Source: Candidatus Binatia bacterium
Lineage (GTDB): Bacteria; Desulfobacterota; Binatia; HRBIN30; BPIQ01
Length of the DNA stretch: 64,000 nucleotides
Reading direction: 5' to 3'
NCBI GenBank assembly: GCA_026004195.1
Contig: BPIQ01000001.1
Location: 841,871 to 905,870 of the forward strand
Under the pieces are notes generated by a model. The model ran no database searches. It was given only the letters and a program-made list of their open reading frames with translations, and had not been told where the DNA came from. How positions within the stretch are numbered: the stretch's first letter is position 1; every line of letters starts with the position of its first letter. Both the position numbers and the translations under genes were made by a program. This document shows, piece after piece, positions 41,216-51,282 of this stretch.

Positions 41216-43137
41216 TGCGGAACGGTGAGCTACATTCCGGGGCGCCCGGCGGTCCCATCGAGACGAAGTGGGAACGCCACAAGGGGTCTCTTCGTCTCGT
41301 GAGCCCGGCGAACCGGCGCAAGTTCGACGTGATCGTCGTGGGCACCGGTCTCGCGGGCGCGTCGGCGGCTTCGGCGCTCGGAGAGCTCGGCTACAACGTG
41401 CTCAATCTCTGCATCCAGGACAGCCCGAGACGTGCGCACAGCGTGGCGGCCCAGGGGGGAATCAACGCGGCCAAGAACTACCGGAACGACGGCGACAGCG
41501 TCTTCCGCCTCTTCTACGACACCATCAAGGGCGGAGACTTCCGGGCGAGGGAAGAAAACGTCTATCGCCTCGCCGAGCTGTCCCTGAAAATCATCGACCA
41601 CTGCGCCGCGCAAGGCATCCCGTTCGCGCGAGAATACGGGGGGCATCTCGCGAACCGCTCGTTCGGCGGCGTGCAGGTCTCGCGAACCTTCTACGCGCGG
41701 GGGCAGACGGGACAGCAGCTCCTCCTGGGCGCCTACGGGTCGCTCATGCGTCAGGTCGACGCCGGACAGGTGCGGATTCTTCCCCGGCGGGAAATGCTCG
41801 ACCTCGTCGTCGTGGACGGACGCGCCCGCGGCATCGTCTGCCGGAATCTCGTGACGGGCGCGATCGAAAGTTACGCCGGCCATGCCGTCGTGCTCTGCAC
41901 GGGCGGCTACTCCACGGTCTACTTCCTTTCGACGAACGCCGTGAACTCGAACGCGACGGCGATCTGGCGGTGCTACAAGCGGGGCGCCTTCTTCGCGAAC
42001 CCCAGCTTCACGCAGATCCATCCCACGTGCATTCCCGTCGTGGGGAGTCAGCAGTCGAAGCTCACGCTCATGAGCGAAAGCTTGCGGAACGACGGGCGCG
42101 TGTGGGTCCCCAAGCAGCCCGGCGACCGGCGTCCCCCGAACGAAATCCCCGAGTCGGAAAGGGACTACTTCCTCGAGAGAATGTATCCGGCCTTCGGCAA
42201 CCTCGTGCCCCGGGACGTCGCCTCCCGCGCGGCCAAGGCCGTGTGCGACGAGGGGCGGGGGGTCGGCCCCACCGGGCTCGCCGTGTACCTCGACTTCCGC
42301 GACGCCATCGAGAGGCTCGGCGTGGACGTCGTGCGGGAGCGGTACGGAAACCTCTTCCAGATGTACAAGGAGATCACGAACGAAGACCCGTACCAGGTGC
42401 CGATGCGCATCTACCCCGCGCCCCACTACACGATGGGAGGGCTCTGGGTGGACTACAACCTCATGAGCACGATACCCGGACTCTTCGTCCTGGGAGAAGC
42501 CAACTTCTCGGACCACGGGGCGAACCGGCTCGGAGCGAGCGCACTCATGCAGGGCCTCGCCGACGGCTACTTCATCATCCCCTACACGCTCGCCCACTAC
42601 CTCGCGGGTAACACCCTCGGAAACGTGACGACCGAGCATCCGGCCTTCCGGGAAGCGGAACTTCAGGTGCGACAACAGGTCGAGCGACTGCTTTCGATCC
42701 GGGGGAAGAAAACCGTGCGGGAACTCCACTGGCAGCTCGGCCGGCTGCTGTGGGACAGGGTCGGCATGACCCGCAACGCCCAGGGGCTACGGGAAGCCAT
42801 CGAGAAAGTCCGCGAACTCCGCCAGGAGTTCTGGGAGAACGTGAACGTCCCAGGGAGCGGCGACGACCTGAACAAGTGCCTCGAGATGGCCGGACGGCTG
42901 GCCGACTACTTCGAGCTCGGCGAACTCATGTGCCGGGACGCTCTCGAACGCGAAGAATCCTGCGGTTGCCACTTCCGCGAGGAGTACCGGACTCCGGAGG
43001 GAGATCCCAAGCGAGACGACGAGCGTTACGCCTACGTGGCAGCCTGGGAGTACACCGGAGAGGGCGCCGAGCCGCGGCTCCACCGCGAGCCGCTCCGGTT
43101 CGAAGTCGTCCAGCCGAGCGCCCGGAGCTACCGATGA
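41212..43137 (+). CDS. sdhA: succinate dehydrogenase flavoprotein subunit
   Basis: A 641-aa flavoprotein. The FAD Rossmann motif is [17 protein letters not shown] (residues 38-54). '[21 protein letters not shown]' is the FAD-attachment region, with His typical for covalent FAD. Active-site 'HPTCIPV', TRNA-like '[17 protein letters not shown]' and the Arg/His set follow. Catalyses succinate to fumarate; the single five-helix SdhC suggests that it could also act as fumarate reductase. Start 41212 is the first of two ATGs (ATGATG), overlapping the sdhC stop, so translation is coupled. The long open frame upstream to 39934 is antisense to the PHP-domain gene and is not part of it. Confidence 0.9.
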   Translation: MMRNGELHSGAPGGPIETKWERHKGSLRLVSPANRRKFDVIVVGTGLAGASAASALGELGYNVLNLCIQDSPRRAHSVAAQGGINAAKNYRNDGDSVFRLFYDTIKGGDFRAREENVYRLAELSLKIIDHCAAQGIPFAREYGGHLANRSFGGVQVSRTFYARGQTGQQLLLGAYGSLMRQVDAGQVRILPRREMLDLVVVDGRARGIVCRNLVTGAIESYAGHAVVLCTGGYSTVYFLSTNAVNSNATAIWRCYKRGAFFANPSFTQIHPTCIPVVGSQQSKLTLMSESLRNDGRVWVPKQPGDRRPPNEIPESERDYFLERMYPAFGNLVPRDVASRAAKAVCDEGRGVGPTGLAVYLDFRDAIERLGVDVVRERYGNLFQMYKEITNEDPYQVPMRIYPAPHYTMGGLWVDYNLMSTIPGLFVLGEANFSDHGANRLGASALMQGLADGYFIIPYTLAHYLAGNTLGNVTTEHPAFREAELQVRQQVERLLSIRGKKTVRELHWQLGRLLWDRVGMTRNAQGLREAIEKVRELRQEFWENVNVPGSGDDLNKCLEMAGRLADYFELGELMCRDALEREESCGCHFREEYRTPEGDPKRDDERYAYVAAWEYTGEGAEPRLHREPLRFEVVQPSARSYR

Positions 43138-43901
43138 ACGGAGAGAACGGAACCCGTTCGTACACCCTGCGCATCTGGCGCCAGGACGGGCCCGACCGGC
43201 CCGGACGGTTCGTGGAATATCCGGTGTCGGGCATCGACCCGAACATGTCGTTCCTCGAGATGCTCGACCAGCTCAACGAAGAACTCCTGCGGCACGGCGA
43301 AAGGGCGATCGAGTTCGACAGCGACTGCCGGGAAGGCATCTGTGGAACGTGCGGGGTGTGCATCGACGGCCGTCCGCACGGTCCCGTTCCCAACACGACC
43401 ACGTGCACGCTCCGGATGAGGGAGTTCCCGGACGGTGCGACGATCACGGTGGAGCCCTTCCGGGCCAAGGCTTTCCCTGTCGTCAAGGATCTGGTCGTGG
43501 ACCGGAGCGCCTTCGACCGCATCGTGCAGAAGGGCGGGTTCGTTTCCGTCAACGTGGGCTCCGCGCCGGAGGCGAACACGGTCCTCGTCCCGAAGGACGT
43601 GGCCGAAGAAGCGATGGATTCCGCTGCGTGCATCGGGTGCGGAGCCTGCGTGGCCGCCTGCCCGAACGCCTCGGCCGCTCTCTTCGTCGGAGCGAAAATC
43701 CGCCACCTTCGGCTCATGCCGCACGGCCAGCCCGAGCGGCGACGCCGAGTTCTCTCGATGGTCGCCCAGATGGACGAGGAGGGTTTCGGGAACTGCTCGA
43801 ACCACGGCGAGTGCGAAGCAGCCTGCCCCAAGTCCATCTCCATCGAGAACATCGCCACCATGCGGCGCGAGTACTGGCTCGCCCTGCTCGGACTTCTCTG
43901 A
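43134..43901 (+). CDS. sdhB: succinate dehydrogenase iron-sulfur subunit
   Basis: A 255-aa protein with the three expected clusters. A [2Fe-2S] site lies in [12 protein letters not shown] with a fourth Cys in TTTCTLRM. A [4Fe-4S] site is [12 protein letters not shown]. The [3Fe-4S] site is [15 protein letters not shown]. It connects SdhA to the haem b in SdhC. The ATG overlaps the sdhA stop by four bases. A 28-base gap with GGAGGA separates it from the following acyl-CoA dehydrogenase gene, so that gene may be co-transcribed. Confidence 0.9.
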   Translation: MNGENGTRSYTLRIWRQDGPDRPGRFVEYPVSGIDPNMSFLEMLDQLNEELLRHGERAIEFDSDCREGICGTCGVCIDGRPHGPVPNTTTCTLRMREFPDGATITVEPFRAKAFPVVKDLVVDRSAFDRIVQKGGFVSVNVGSAPEANTVLVPKDVAEEAMDSAACIGCGACVAACPNASAALFVGAKIRHLRLMPHGQPERRRRVLSMVAQMDEEGFGNCSNHGECEAACPKSISIENIATMRREYWLALLGLL

Positions 43902-43929
43902 GCAGGGCGGCCCGAGGAGGAACGGACCG

Positions 43930-45234
43930 ATGGCGTGGGATTTTTCGACCGAACCGGAATTCCAGGAAAAGCTCGACTGGATGGACCGGTTCGTTCGCGA
44001 AGAAGTCGAACCCCTCGACCTTCTCTTCTCGGAGCCCGGAGCGCCCTACAACCCGAACAACGAGGTCGCAAGGCGCATCACGGCTCCCCTCAAGCGGAAG
44101 GTGAAGGAGATGGGGCTCTGGGCGTGCCATCTCGGTCCGGAGCTCGGGGGGAAAGGCTACGGCCAGGTGAAGCTCGCGCTCATGAACGAAATCCTCGGCC
44201 GATCGATGTGGGCACCGAGTGTCTTCGGTTGCCAGGCCCCGGATTCGGGAAACGCCGAGATCCTGGCGCACTACGGGACGGAGGAACAAAAACGAAAGTA
44301 CCTCGAGCCCTTGCTCGAGGGGGAGATCGTCTCCTGTTATTCCATGACGGAACCGCACGCCGGCTCCGACCCGAAACTCTTCCGGACGCGCGCCGTTCGC
44401 GACGGAGACGAGTGGGTCATCAACGGAACCAAGTGGTTTTCGTCGAACGCGCGCTTCGCCTCGTTTTTGATCGTGATGGCGGTCACCAACCCCGACGTGA
44501 GCCCCTACAAGGGCATGTCCATGTTCCTCGTGCCCACGGACACACCGGGGCTCAAGATCCTGCGCAACGTGGGCCTCATGACCGAGCGACCCGAGGAGGG
44601 AACGCACGCCTACCTCCAGTTCGACGACGTCCGGGTTCCCGCCGAAAACCTCCTGGGCCCGGAAGGCGCCGCGTTCGAGATCGCGCAGACGAGACTCGGC
44701 GGCGGGCGGATCCACCACGCCATGCGAACGGTGGGGATGTGCCAGAAGGCCTTCGACATGATGTGCGAGCGGGTACTTTCCCGCGAAACCCAGGGCTCGC
44801 TGCTGGCCGAAAAACAGAGCGTCCAGAACTACGTCGCCGACTCCTGGATCGAGCTCCAGCAGTTCCGGCTCCTGGTCCTGCACACCGCGTGGCTCATCGA
44901 CCGCGGCGAGAAGGACAAGGCGCGGACCCAGATCGCGGCGGTGAAGGTGGCGACCGCCAGGATTCTCCACGACATCGTCTTCCGTTCCATGCACGTCCAC
45001 GGCGCGCTCGGCGTGTCGAACGAAATGCCCTTCGGGCGGATGTGGATGGCCGTGCCCGTCATGGGGATCGTCGACGGCCCGACGGAGGTCCACCGCGTCA
45101 CTGTCGCACGGCGGGTCCTTCGTCACTACAAGCCGTCGGAAGGTCTTTTCCCGAGCGAGCACATCCCGACGAAGCTCGAGGCGGCACGGAAGAAGTTCGC
45201 GCAATACCTCGAACACGAAGTGGCGAACCTCTGA
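43930..45234 (+). CDS. ACAD10/11-type acyl-CoA dehydrogenase
   Basis: A 434-aa acyl-CoA dehydrogenase of a different branch from the other four. The FAD loop is 'SYSMTEPHAGSD'-like (SCYSMTEPHAGSDPKLF), and the C-terminal site reads GIVDGPTEVHRVTVARRV, with Asp in place of the usual catalytic Glu. That DGP(T/D)EVH motif is the mark of the ACAD10/11 group. ACAD10/11 enzymes in animals handle 4-hydroxy acids through a kinase domain, which is absent here. The ATG at 43930 has GGAGGA upstream. It lies between sdhB and a TIGR01777 gene, probably on the same transcript. Substrate unknown. Confidence 0.85.
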   Translation: MAWDFSTEPEFQEKLDWMDRFVREEVEPLDLLFSEPGAPYNPNNEVARRITAPLKRKVKEMGLWACHLGPELGGKGYGQVKLALMNEILGRSMWAPSVFGCQAPDSGNAEILAHYGTEEQKRKYLEPLLEGEIVSCYSMTEPHAGSDPKLFRTRAVRDGDEWVINGTKWFSSNARFASFLIVMAVTNPDVSPYKGMSMFLVPTDTPGLKILRNVGLMTERPEEGTHAYLQFDDVRVPAENLLGPEGAAFEIAQTRLGGGRIHHAMRTVGMCQKAFDMMCERVLSRETQGSLLAEKQSVQNYVADSWIELQQFRLLVLHTAWLIDRGEKDKARTQIAAVKVATARILHDIVFRSMHVHGALGVSNEMPFGRMWMAVPVMGIVDGPTEVHRVTVARRVLRHYKPSEGLFPSEHIPTKLEAARKKFAQYLEHEVANL

Positions 45235-45248
45235 CGGCCGGGAGCCGC

Positions 45249-46625
45249 ATGCCCCGACGCGAGTTCGTCCGCCGGACCCGGGTCGAAGCGCCGACCGAAG
45301 AGGTCTTCGCCTGGCACAAGAGACCCGGAGCACTCGAACGCCTGCTCCCGCCCTGGAGCGGTGCCCGTGTCGTGCGGCGCACGGGCGGCATCGAAAGCGG
45401 GGCGCGTGTCGAGGTCGAGCTCCCGGTCGGTCCCCGCAAGATCCGCTGGGTCGTCGAGCACCGCGACTACGTGGAAAACCGTCAGTTCCGGGACGTTCAG
45501 GTCTCCGGACCCTTCGCCGAGTGGATCCACACGCACCGGTTCGAACCCGACGGTCCCTCGGCTTGTTGGATCGAAGATCGGGTCGAATATTCCCTCCCCC
45601 TCGGAGGGCTCGGGGACTTTTTCGGGGAGCGCTACGTCCGCCACGCACTCGAGCGCACCTTCGCCTACCGCCACAGGGTGCTCGCGTGCGACCTCGAAAC
45701 GCACCGGACTTACGGACTCGAGCCCCGGCACGTCGCGGTTTCCGGATCGAGCGGGCTCGTCGGGGCGGCGGCCTCGGCCTTCCTCGCCACGGGCGGCCAC
45801 CGCCTCACGCGTCTCGTCCGGGGGGTACGCTCGGGGACGGGCGTCGCCTTCTGGGACCCGGAGACGGGGGCCGTGGACACCGAAGCTCTCGCCGGCGTGG
45901 ATACCGTGCTGCACCTCGCGGGAGAGCCCATCGTCGGGCGCTGGACGGCATCCAAGAAGGACCGGATCCTGCGAAGCCGGGTCCAGGGGACGCGTGCGCT
46001 TTCCGAAGCGCTCGCCACGATGCCGAGAAAGCCCGACGTCCTCGTTTCCGCCTCGGCCATCGGATTCTACGGAGACCGCGCCGACGAGTGGCTCACGGAG
46101 GAGAGCCCCCCGGGCAGCGGATTCCTCGCCGAGGTCTGCCGGCAGTGGGAGGCGGCCACGGAAAAGGCCGAGGCCGCGGGTATCCGGGTCGTACACCTGC
46201 GCATCGGCGTGGTTCTCTCGGCGGCCGGCGGCGCGCTCGCGGCGATGCTCCCGGCATTCCGTTGGGGTGCGGGCGGAGTGCTCGGCACCGGACTTCAGTT
46301 CCTGAGCTGGATCTCTCTGGACGACCTCCTCGGCGTCGTCCTCCACGCAGTAGCCAGGCGAGACCTGGTGGGACCGGTCAACGCGGTGGCTCCCGAGCCC
46401 GTCACGAACCGGGAATTCACGCGGGTGCTCGGTCGGGTCCTGGGCCGCCCCACCCTGCTCCCGCTTCCCACGTTCGCGGCCCGTCTCGCGTTCGGCGAAG
46501 CGGCGGACGAACTCCTTCTGGCGAGCGCCCGGGTGCGGCCCGCCCGCCTACTCGAGACCGGCTTTTCCTACCGAGACCCCGACCTCGAGACGGCCCTGCG
46601 CTCCACGCTGGGCCGGCTCACCTGA
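45249..46625 (+). CDS. SRPBCC + TIGR01777 epimerase fusion protein
   Basis: A 458-aa two-domain protein. Residues 1-145 are an SRPBCC (START-like) lipid-binding-type domain (FVRRTRVEAPTEEVFAWHKR ...). Residues 158-458 are the TIGR01777/YfcH-type NAD-dependent epimerase domain: AVSGSSGLVGAAASAFLATG, VDTVLHLAGEPIVGRW, and 'SASAIGFYGDRADEWLTE'. The same fusion is common in other bacteria. Its catalytic role is not known. ATG at 45249, preceded by GGAG. The last 78 bases overlap the last codons of the convergent ctaF gene. Confidence 0.8.
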   Translation: MPRREFVRRTRVEAPTEEVFAWHKRPGALERLLPPWSGARVVRRTGGIESGARVEVELPVGPRKIRWVVEHRDYVENRQFRDVQVSGPFAEWIHTHRFEPDGPSACWIEDRVEYSLPLGGLGDFFGERYVRHALERTFAYRHRVLACDLETHRTYGLEPRHVAVSGSSGLVGAAASAFLATGGHRLTRLVRGVRSGTGVAFWDPETGAVDTEALAGVDTVLHLAGEPIVGRWTASKKDRILRSRVQGTRALSEALATMPRKPDVLVSASAIGFYGDRADEWLTEESPPGSGFLAEVCRQWEAATEKAEAAGIRVVHLRIGVVLSAAGGALAAMLPAFRWGAGGVLGTGLQFLSWISLDDLLGVVLHAVARRDLVGPVNAVAPEPVTNREFTRVLGRVLGRPTLLPLPTFAARLAFGEAADELLLASARVRPARLLETGFSYRDPDLETALRSTLGRLT

Positions 46626-46913
46626 CCCCTGCCCGCCGAGCGCCACCTCCACGTACGTCCGCGTGCCGTAGTCCCCCATCGTCAGAAGAACGAGGAGCCC
46701 GAACCAGAGAAGCCCCACGACGAGCGCGGCACGGGCCAGAGCGGGGCTCTCGAGGAGGTGCATGAACACGAAGGCCACGAGCAGGGCTTTCGCCGTCGCG
46801 ACACCGAGTGCCACGACGACGCTCCAGGCACCGAGGTCGAAATGCGCCACGGCGACCGTCACGCCCGTGAGCAGGACGAGGACGGCGTACACGATTCCGT
46901 AGAGCTTCGCCAT
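46548..46913 (-). CDS. ctaF: caa3 oxidase subunit IV
   Basis: A 121-aa protein with three membrane segments: VYAVLVLLTGVTVAVAHF, SVVVALGVATAKALLVAFVFMHL and LVVGLLWFGLLVLLTM, ending with 'GDYGTRTY'. This matches cytochrome c oxidase subunit IV of caa3 oxidases, which helps stabilise subunit I/III. The extra 25-residue polar tail, GGQGSGEPAQRGAQGRLE..., is encoded within the convergent epimerase gene and is unusual, because the typical protein ends soon after helix three. It lies 6 bases after ctaE. Last gene of the alternative complex III-caa3 operon. Confidence 0.8.
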   Translation of the reverse strand: MAKLYGIVYAVLVLLTGVTVAVAHFDLGAWSVVVALGVATAKALLVAFVFMHLLESPALARAALVVGLLWFGLLVLLTMGDYGTRTYVEVALGGQGSGEPAQRGAQGRLEVGVSVGKAGLE

Positions 46914-46919
46914 CGCCGG

Positions 46920-47555
46920 CTATCCGTGCGACACCAGGTAGAGAAGCGGAAAGAGGAAGATCCACACGATGTCGACGAAGTGCCAGTAGAGGCCGAGCGT
47001 CTCCACCTGAACGGGAGAAGGAGGACGGCCCGAGAGAACGCGTGCGAGAAACACGAGGAGGAGGGAGACACCCACGACCATGTGCAGGGCGTGGATCCCG
47101 GTCATCGCGAAGTAGAGAGAAAAGAAAAGCGCGGCCCGGCGGGGGTCGTGCCCCTCGAAGCGAAAGGCGACGCCCGGGACGAGGGCCTCTTCGAACTTGT
47201 GCGCGTATTCCACCACCTTGACCCCGAGAAACACCGCCCCGAGAGCCGCCGTAAGGAAGAGAAAAAGAGCGACACCCGGCCGGCTTCCCCTGCGTGCCGC
47301 GTCCACGGCCAGTGCCATCGTGAGACTGCTCGTGAGAAGGACGACGGTGTTGAGCGCACCGAGTCCCCGCGCCAGATGACCGCTCGCCTCGGCGAACGCC
47401 TCCGGGAAGGAGGCGCGGTAGACGGCATAGGCGGCGAAAACGCCCCCGAAAAACATCACCTCGGTCACGAGGAAAACCCACATCCCGAGCGATACGGCGG
47501 TCTGCCTCTGACGTTCGTCGGCGAACTGGTGGGGTACGGCCGCGGCTTCAGACAC
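46920..47555 (-). CDS. ctaE: cytochrome c oxidase subunit III
   Basis: A 211-aa protein with five hydrophobic segments. Key motifs are [20 protein letters not shown] (residues 22-41), '[19 protein letters not shown]'-like '[20 protein letters not shown]', and the C-terminal [20 protein letters not shown]. It belongs to the five-helix subunit III group of caa3-type oxidases. GTG start at 47555, overlapping the ctaD stop by 8 bases. The Arg-rich longer frame upstream to 47759 lies inside ctaD and was rejected. Confidence 0.9.
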   Translation of the reverse strand: MSEAAAVPHQFADERQRQTAVSLGMWVFLVTEVMFFGGVFAAYAVYRASFPEAFAEASGHLARGLGALNTVVLLTSSLTMALAVDAARRGSRPGVALFLFLTAALGAVFLGVKVVEYAHKFEEALVPGVAFRFEGHDPRRAALFFSLYFAMTGIHALHMVVGVSLLLVFLARVLSGRPPSPVQVETLGLYWHFVDIVWIFLFPLLYLVSHG

Positions 47556-49161
47556 CCGACGCCTCCGGGAGGGGGTACGCGTACGGTTCTTCTTCGACGA
47601 CCGGGATTTCCGGGAAATTTTCCGGTGGAGGCGGCGAAGGAGTCGTCCACTCGAGCCCGGTCGCCCGCCAGGGGTTCGAGCTCGCTTTCTCGCCGTAGCG
47701 CATGGACCACGTGAAATAGAGGAGCGGCAGGACGTAACCCAGCGCCAGGATGGACGCACCGGCCGTCGAGAGCACGTTGAGGACCTGGAACTCCGGCGGA
47801 TAGACGTGGTAGCGCCGGGGCATGCCGAGGTACCCGAGGACGAACTGCGGGAAGAACGTCAGGTGGAAACCCGCGAAGACGACGATGGCCGCGACGCGCG
47901 CCCAGTTCTCCGGATACATCCGCCCCGAGATCTTCGGCCACCAGAAGTGGAGCCCGCCGAGGTAACCCATGATGGCCCCTCCGACCATGATGTAGTGGAA
48001 GTGTGCCACGACGAAGTACGTGTCGTGCACGTGGACGTCGAGCCCCGTGGACGCGAGAAAAAGGCCCGTCAGGCCTCCGATCGTGAAAAGCCCGATGAAA
48101 CCCAGTGCGTAGAGCATCGGAGCCTCGAAGGACACCGATCCCCGGTAGAGCGTGGCCGTCCAGTTGAAGACCTTCACGGCCGAGGGGATCGCCACCGCGA
48201 AACTCAGCAGCGAGAAGATCATCCCCGCGTAGACGGACTGCCCGCTCACGAACATGTGGTGCCCCCAGACGAGGAACCCCACGAGCGCGATGGCGAGGCT
48301 CGAGAACGCGATGAAGGGGTACCCGAAAATGCCCTTCCGGGAAAAGCACGCCACGATTTCGCTCACCACGCCCATCGCGGGAAGGACCATGATGTAGACG
48401 GCAGGGTGCGAGTAGAACCAGAAAAGGTGCTGGAAAAGGATCGGGTCCCCTCCGAGCGCGGGGTCGAAAATCCCCACGCCGAACGCACGCTCCATTCCGA
48501 CGAGCGCCAGCGTCACGGCCAGGACGGGGGTGCCGAGCACCATGATGAGGCTCGTCGCGTAGTGTGCCCAGACGAACAGCGGGAGGCGGAACCAGGTGAG
48601 GCCCGGAGCCCGCATCGTGTGGACGGTGACGATGAAGTTGAGGCCCGTGAGGATCGAGGAAAAACCCGTGACGAAGATCCCCACGGCCGTGGCCACGACC
48701 TTCGTGTTCGAGAACGCGGAGCTGTAAGGCGTGTAGAAGGTCCAGCCCGTGTCCACCCCGCCGGTGAGCGCCGCCCAGAGCGTGAACGCGGCGCCGGCGA
48801 GGTACACGTACCAGCTCAGGAGGTTCAGCCGCGGGAAGGCGAGGTCCCGGGCCCCGATCATCATCGGCAAGAGGAAGTTCCCGAGAACGGCCGGGATCGA
48901 GGGAATCAGGAAGAAGAAAATCATCAGGATCCCGTGCATCGTGAAGAGCTTGTTGTAGGTGTCCGCCTCGACGAGGTCGGGACCCGGCGTGAGGAGCTCG
49001 AGTCGGATCGCCACGGCGAAAAGCCCCCCCAGGGCGAACATGGCCGTGATGGTCACCAGGTAGAGAAGCGCGATCCGTTTGTGGTCCGTCGAGAGGAGCC
49101 ACGAGCGGACGCCGTAAGAGACGTTGAGATAGTGCACGCGTGCCTCTTCCATTCGGGTCAC
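47548..49161 (-). CDS. ctaD: cytochrome c oxidase subunit I (A2 type)
   Basis: A 537-aa haem-copper oxidase with twelve predicted helices. Ligands are His76 (low-spin haem, in FTMHGI), His252 of [10 protein letters not shown] (CuB), His301-His302 (CuB), and '[14 protein letters not shown]' (haem a3 and a). Tyr256 is the crosslinked Tyr. At the D-channel end Tyr250-Ser251 replaces the Glu, the hallmark of type A2 oxidases (as in Thermus/Rhodothermus caa3). The first ATG at 49161 overlaps the ctaC stop by four bases. It reduces oxygen using electrons from the CuA/haem c subunit II. Confidence 0.95.
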   Translation of the reverse strand: MTRMEEARVHYLNVSYGVRSWLLSTDHKRIALLYLVTITAMFALGGLFAVAIRLELLTPGPDLVEADTYNKLFTMHGILMIFFFLIPSIPAVLGNFLLPMMIGARDLAFPRLNLLSWYVYLAGAAFTLWAALTGGVDTGWTFYTPYSSAFSNTKVVATAVGIFVTGFSSILTGLNFIVTVHTMRAPGLTWFRLPLFVWAHYATSLIMVLGTPVLAVTLALVGMERAFGVGIFDPALGGDPILFQHLFWFYSHPAVYIMVLPAMGVVSEIVACFSRKGIFGYPFIAFSSLAIALVGFLVWGHHMFVSGQSVYAGMIFSLLSFAVAIPSAVKVFNWTATLYRGSVSFEAPMLYALGFIGLFTIGGLTGLFLASTGLDVHVHDTYFVVAHFHYIMVGGAIMGYLGGLHFWWPKISGRMYPENWARVAAIVVFAGFHLTFFPQFVLGYLGMPRRYHVYPPEFQVLNVLSTAGASILALGYVLPLLYFTWSMRYGEKASSNPWRATGLEWTTPSPPPPENFPEIPVVEEEPYAYPLPEASGV

Positions 49162-50129
49162 TCCGCGAGCTTCGGCGCCCCTTCGGCCGAAGAACTTCCG
49201 GGCGCCGTAGCGAGGGAACGCACGTATGCCACGAGCGCGAGGAGTCCCTCCTCGTCGACCAGGCCCGAGAACGTCGGCATCACCGGCTCGTAGCCCCGGA
49301 CGATCTTGGCCTGGGGGTCGAGGATCGATTCTCGCACGTACGCCTCGTCCGCGACGACGACGCGACCGTCGGCGAGCTCGACGCGGCTTCCGAAAAGACC
49401 GCGCAGGGAGGGCCCTCGGGCACCCGAAACCTCCGCGTGGCAGGAAGCGCAGCCGAGCTCACGGAAAAGCTGCTCGCCACGGGCCACCACCGTCTCGGTC
49501 GCCCCTTCGCCCTCGAGCCAGCGCTCGAACTCGTCCGGCTCGAGGACGACGACGCGCCCCACCATGCGCGAGTGCTCCGTGCCGCAGTACTCCGCGCAGA
49601 AAAGATGGTAGGTGCCGGTTCGCGTCGCCTCGAACCAGAGCGTGGTGTACCGGCCCGGCAGCACGTCGTTCTTCAGCCGGAAGGCCGGAACGTAGAAGCT
49701 GTGGATCACGTCCTCGGAAGTCATCGTCAGCTTGACCGGCCGCCCCACCGGTACGTGGAGTTCGTTGATCTCGCGCCGCCCCTCGAGGTGCTGCACCTTC
49801 CACATCCACTGCTTGCCCACGACGAACACCTCCAGGGCGTCCTCGGGCGGCTCGAACATGTCGACGTAGATGCGCGCACTCCAGACGAACATCACCATGG
49901 CGAGCCCGAAGGGCACGAGAGTCCAGACCGCCTCCAGGAGCCACGAACCCGGGATCTTCGCCGGTTCCGGAGACCTGCCGCGGCGGAAACGGATCGCGAA
50001 GACCACGACCAGCACCGCGATCAAGAGGGCGAAAAAGCCGCTGACCCCGAGCAGGAAAAAGAAAAGCGCGTCGACCCGTCGGGCCATGGTCGAGGCGGTT
50101 TCGGGAAAGAGCGGCAGGTTCGCGATCAT
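49158..50129 (-). CDS. ctaC: cytochrome c oxidase subunit II with fused cytochrome c
   Basis: A 323-aa caa3-type subunit II. An N-terminal membrane hairpin (residues 20-90) anchors a CuA domain with His143, Cys178, Cys182, His186 and Met189. A class I cytochrome c domain follows, with CASCH (227-231) and a Met in 'PVMPTFSGL' as the sixth ligand. The fusion is characteristic of caa3 oxidases. It accepts electrons from a carrier, presumably alternative complex III via ActE or another cytochrome. ATG at 50129 overlaps the sco stop (ATGA). Confidence 0.95.
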   Translation of the reverse strand: MIANLPLFPETASTMARRVDALFFFLLGVSGFFALLIAVLVVVFAIRFRRGRSPEPAKIPGSWLLEAVWTLVPFGLAMVMFVWSARIYVDMFEPPEDALEVFVVGKQWMWKVQHLEGRREINELHVPVGRPVKLTMTSEDVIHSFYVPAFRLKNDVLPGRYTTLWFEATRTGTYHLFCAEYCGTEHSRMVGRVVVLEPDEFERWLEGEGATETVVARGEQLFRELGCASCHAEVSGARGPSLRGLFGSRVELADGRVVVADEAYVRESILDPQAKIVRGYEPVMPTFSGLVDEEGLLALVAYVRSLATAPGSSSAEGAPKLAE

Positions 50130-50920
50130 CCCGATGCCCCCCGTCCCCCCGGTTCGCGCTCCCTGCGCCAGGCCCGCACGAGAAACACCCCGAGGACCGC
50201 CAGCGTGCCGAGAGCCGCGGCCCGGAGCGAACGCAGGACGACGAGGCTGTAACGTCCGGTGGAGGGATCGTACCGGTAGCAATAGAGCAAGACCGAATCG
50301 ACGAACGTACCGATGGCACCGCCGGACGCCTCGACGAGTGCCAGCCGGAGATCCTTCGGGGGGAACTCCACTCCGAAGAAATACCGCGAAACCCGCCCCT
50401 GCGGGGTGAGCACCAGGACGACCGCGGCGTGCGCGTACTCCCCCCGCGCGGCGTCGTACGCGTACCGGAACCCGATCGCCTCGGTGAGCCGTTCGACCGC
50501 GTTCCGGTCCCCTACCAGAAACTTCCACCCGTCCGGCGAACCGGCGCTCCGGGCGAACGACAGGACTTCGTCCTTTTTCTTTCTCGCCTGCTCGGGAGTT
50601 TCCGAGGGATCGAAGCTGAAAAAGACCACCCCGAAGTCCCGCCCGGCTTCCAGTCCGAGAACGGCGAGCGTTTTCGCGACCTCGCGGCTCACGAGGCCGC
50701 AGAGCATGGGGCAGCGGTAGTAGACGGGGACGAGGAGGAGCGGCTTGCCCTCGAAGAGGTCGCCGAGCCGCACCCGACGGCCCGTCTCGTCGAGAAATTC
50801 GGCGTCGAGCGGGACGGGCCTGCCGAGCCGGGACTCCACGTCGACCCGGGAAAGCAGGCTGTCCTCCGCCCGTGCCGCCGTCGCGAGGATCCCGAGCAGA
50901 AGCACGAACGCGAACCTCAC
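50126..50920 (-). CDS. Sco1/SenC-type copper chaperone
   Basis: A 264-aa exported protein with a signal peptide (FAFVLLLGILATAARA) and a thioredoxin-like Sco domain. The Cu-binding CPMLC is at about residue 70, and the conserved His is in YAHAAVVLVLTPQG. A C-terminal membrane segment (LRAAALGTLAVLGVFLVRAW) anchors it. It delivers copper to CuA of subunit II, and its gene lies between the complex III and oxidase parts. GTG start at 50920 overlaps the preceding stop (GTGA). The frame upstream to 51385 is out of frame with the neighbouring actF and was rejected. Confidence 0.85.
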   Translation of the reverse strand: MRFAFVLLLGILATAARAEDSLLSRVDVESRLGRPVPLDAEFLDETGRRVRLGDLFEGKPLLLVPVYYRCPMLCGLVSREVAKTLAVLGLEAGRDFGVVFFSFDPSETPEQARKKKDEVLSFARSAGSPDGWKFLVGDRNAVERLTEAIGFRYAYDAARGEYAHAAVVLVLTPQGRVSRYFFGVEFPPKDLRLALVEASGGAIGTFVDSVLLYCYRYDPSTGRYSLVVLRSLRAAALGTLAVLGVFLVRAWRREREPGGRGASG

Positions 50921-51282
50921 GGAGGCCCCCCTCCCTTCTCGGCGAGAACGAGCTCCATGGCCCGTTCCACCGGAATCCGCACGATGCCCCGTTCCCGATC
51001 CACCCAGCCGTAGGTCCCGAGCAACTCGTCTTCGGCTCGCCGCAGCTCTTCGAGGTCCCGGATCGGTTCGGGCTGGAGCCGCGGCTCGGGAGGAAGCCGC
51101 CCCTTGCGAAGTTCCGCCAGGGGAGACTCCACCCGGGGGCGGGACCGGAGAGCGCCCCAGAGCTCGAAGGTGAAGAGGGCGGCGCCGGCGAGGAGGACGA
51201 AGAACGCCAAGGCGAGTCCCACGAGCGCCCCCGGACGCACGTCGCGCGTTTCGTATGCCGGAGCTTTCCCCGATACGCTCAT
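50917..51282 (-). CDS. small membrane-anchored protein of the complex III-oxidase cluster
   Basis: A 121-aa protein with one membrane helix (LVGLALAFFVLLAGAALFTF, residues 20-39) and a periplasmic tail ending in 'GIVRIPVERAMELVLAEKGGGPP'. Proteins of this form with 'YGWVDRERGIVRIPVERAMEL' are regularly encoded between actF and sco in alternative complex III-caa3 clusters. No function is established. Both ends overlap neighbours by four bases, so it is translated with the complex and is probably a subunit or assembly factor. Confidence 0.7.
   Translation of the reverse strand: MSVSGKAPAYETRDVRPGALVGLALAFFVLLAGAALFTFELWGALRSRPRVESPLAELRKGRLPPEPRLQPEPIRDLEELRRAEDELLGTYGWVDRERGIVRIPVERAMELVLAEKGGGPP

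Noticed and set aside
41230-42729. 499-codon minus-strand frame opposite sdhA
   Set aside because: Antisense to a strongly conserved flavoprotein; composition shows shadow coding.
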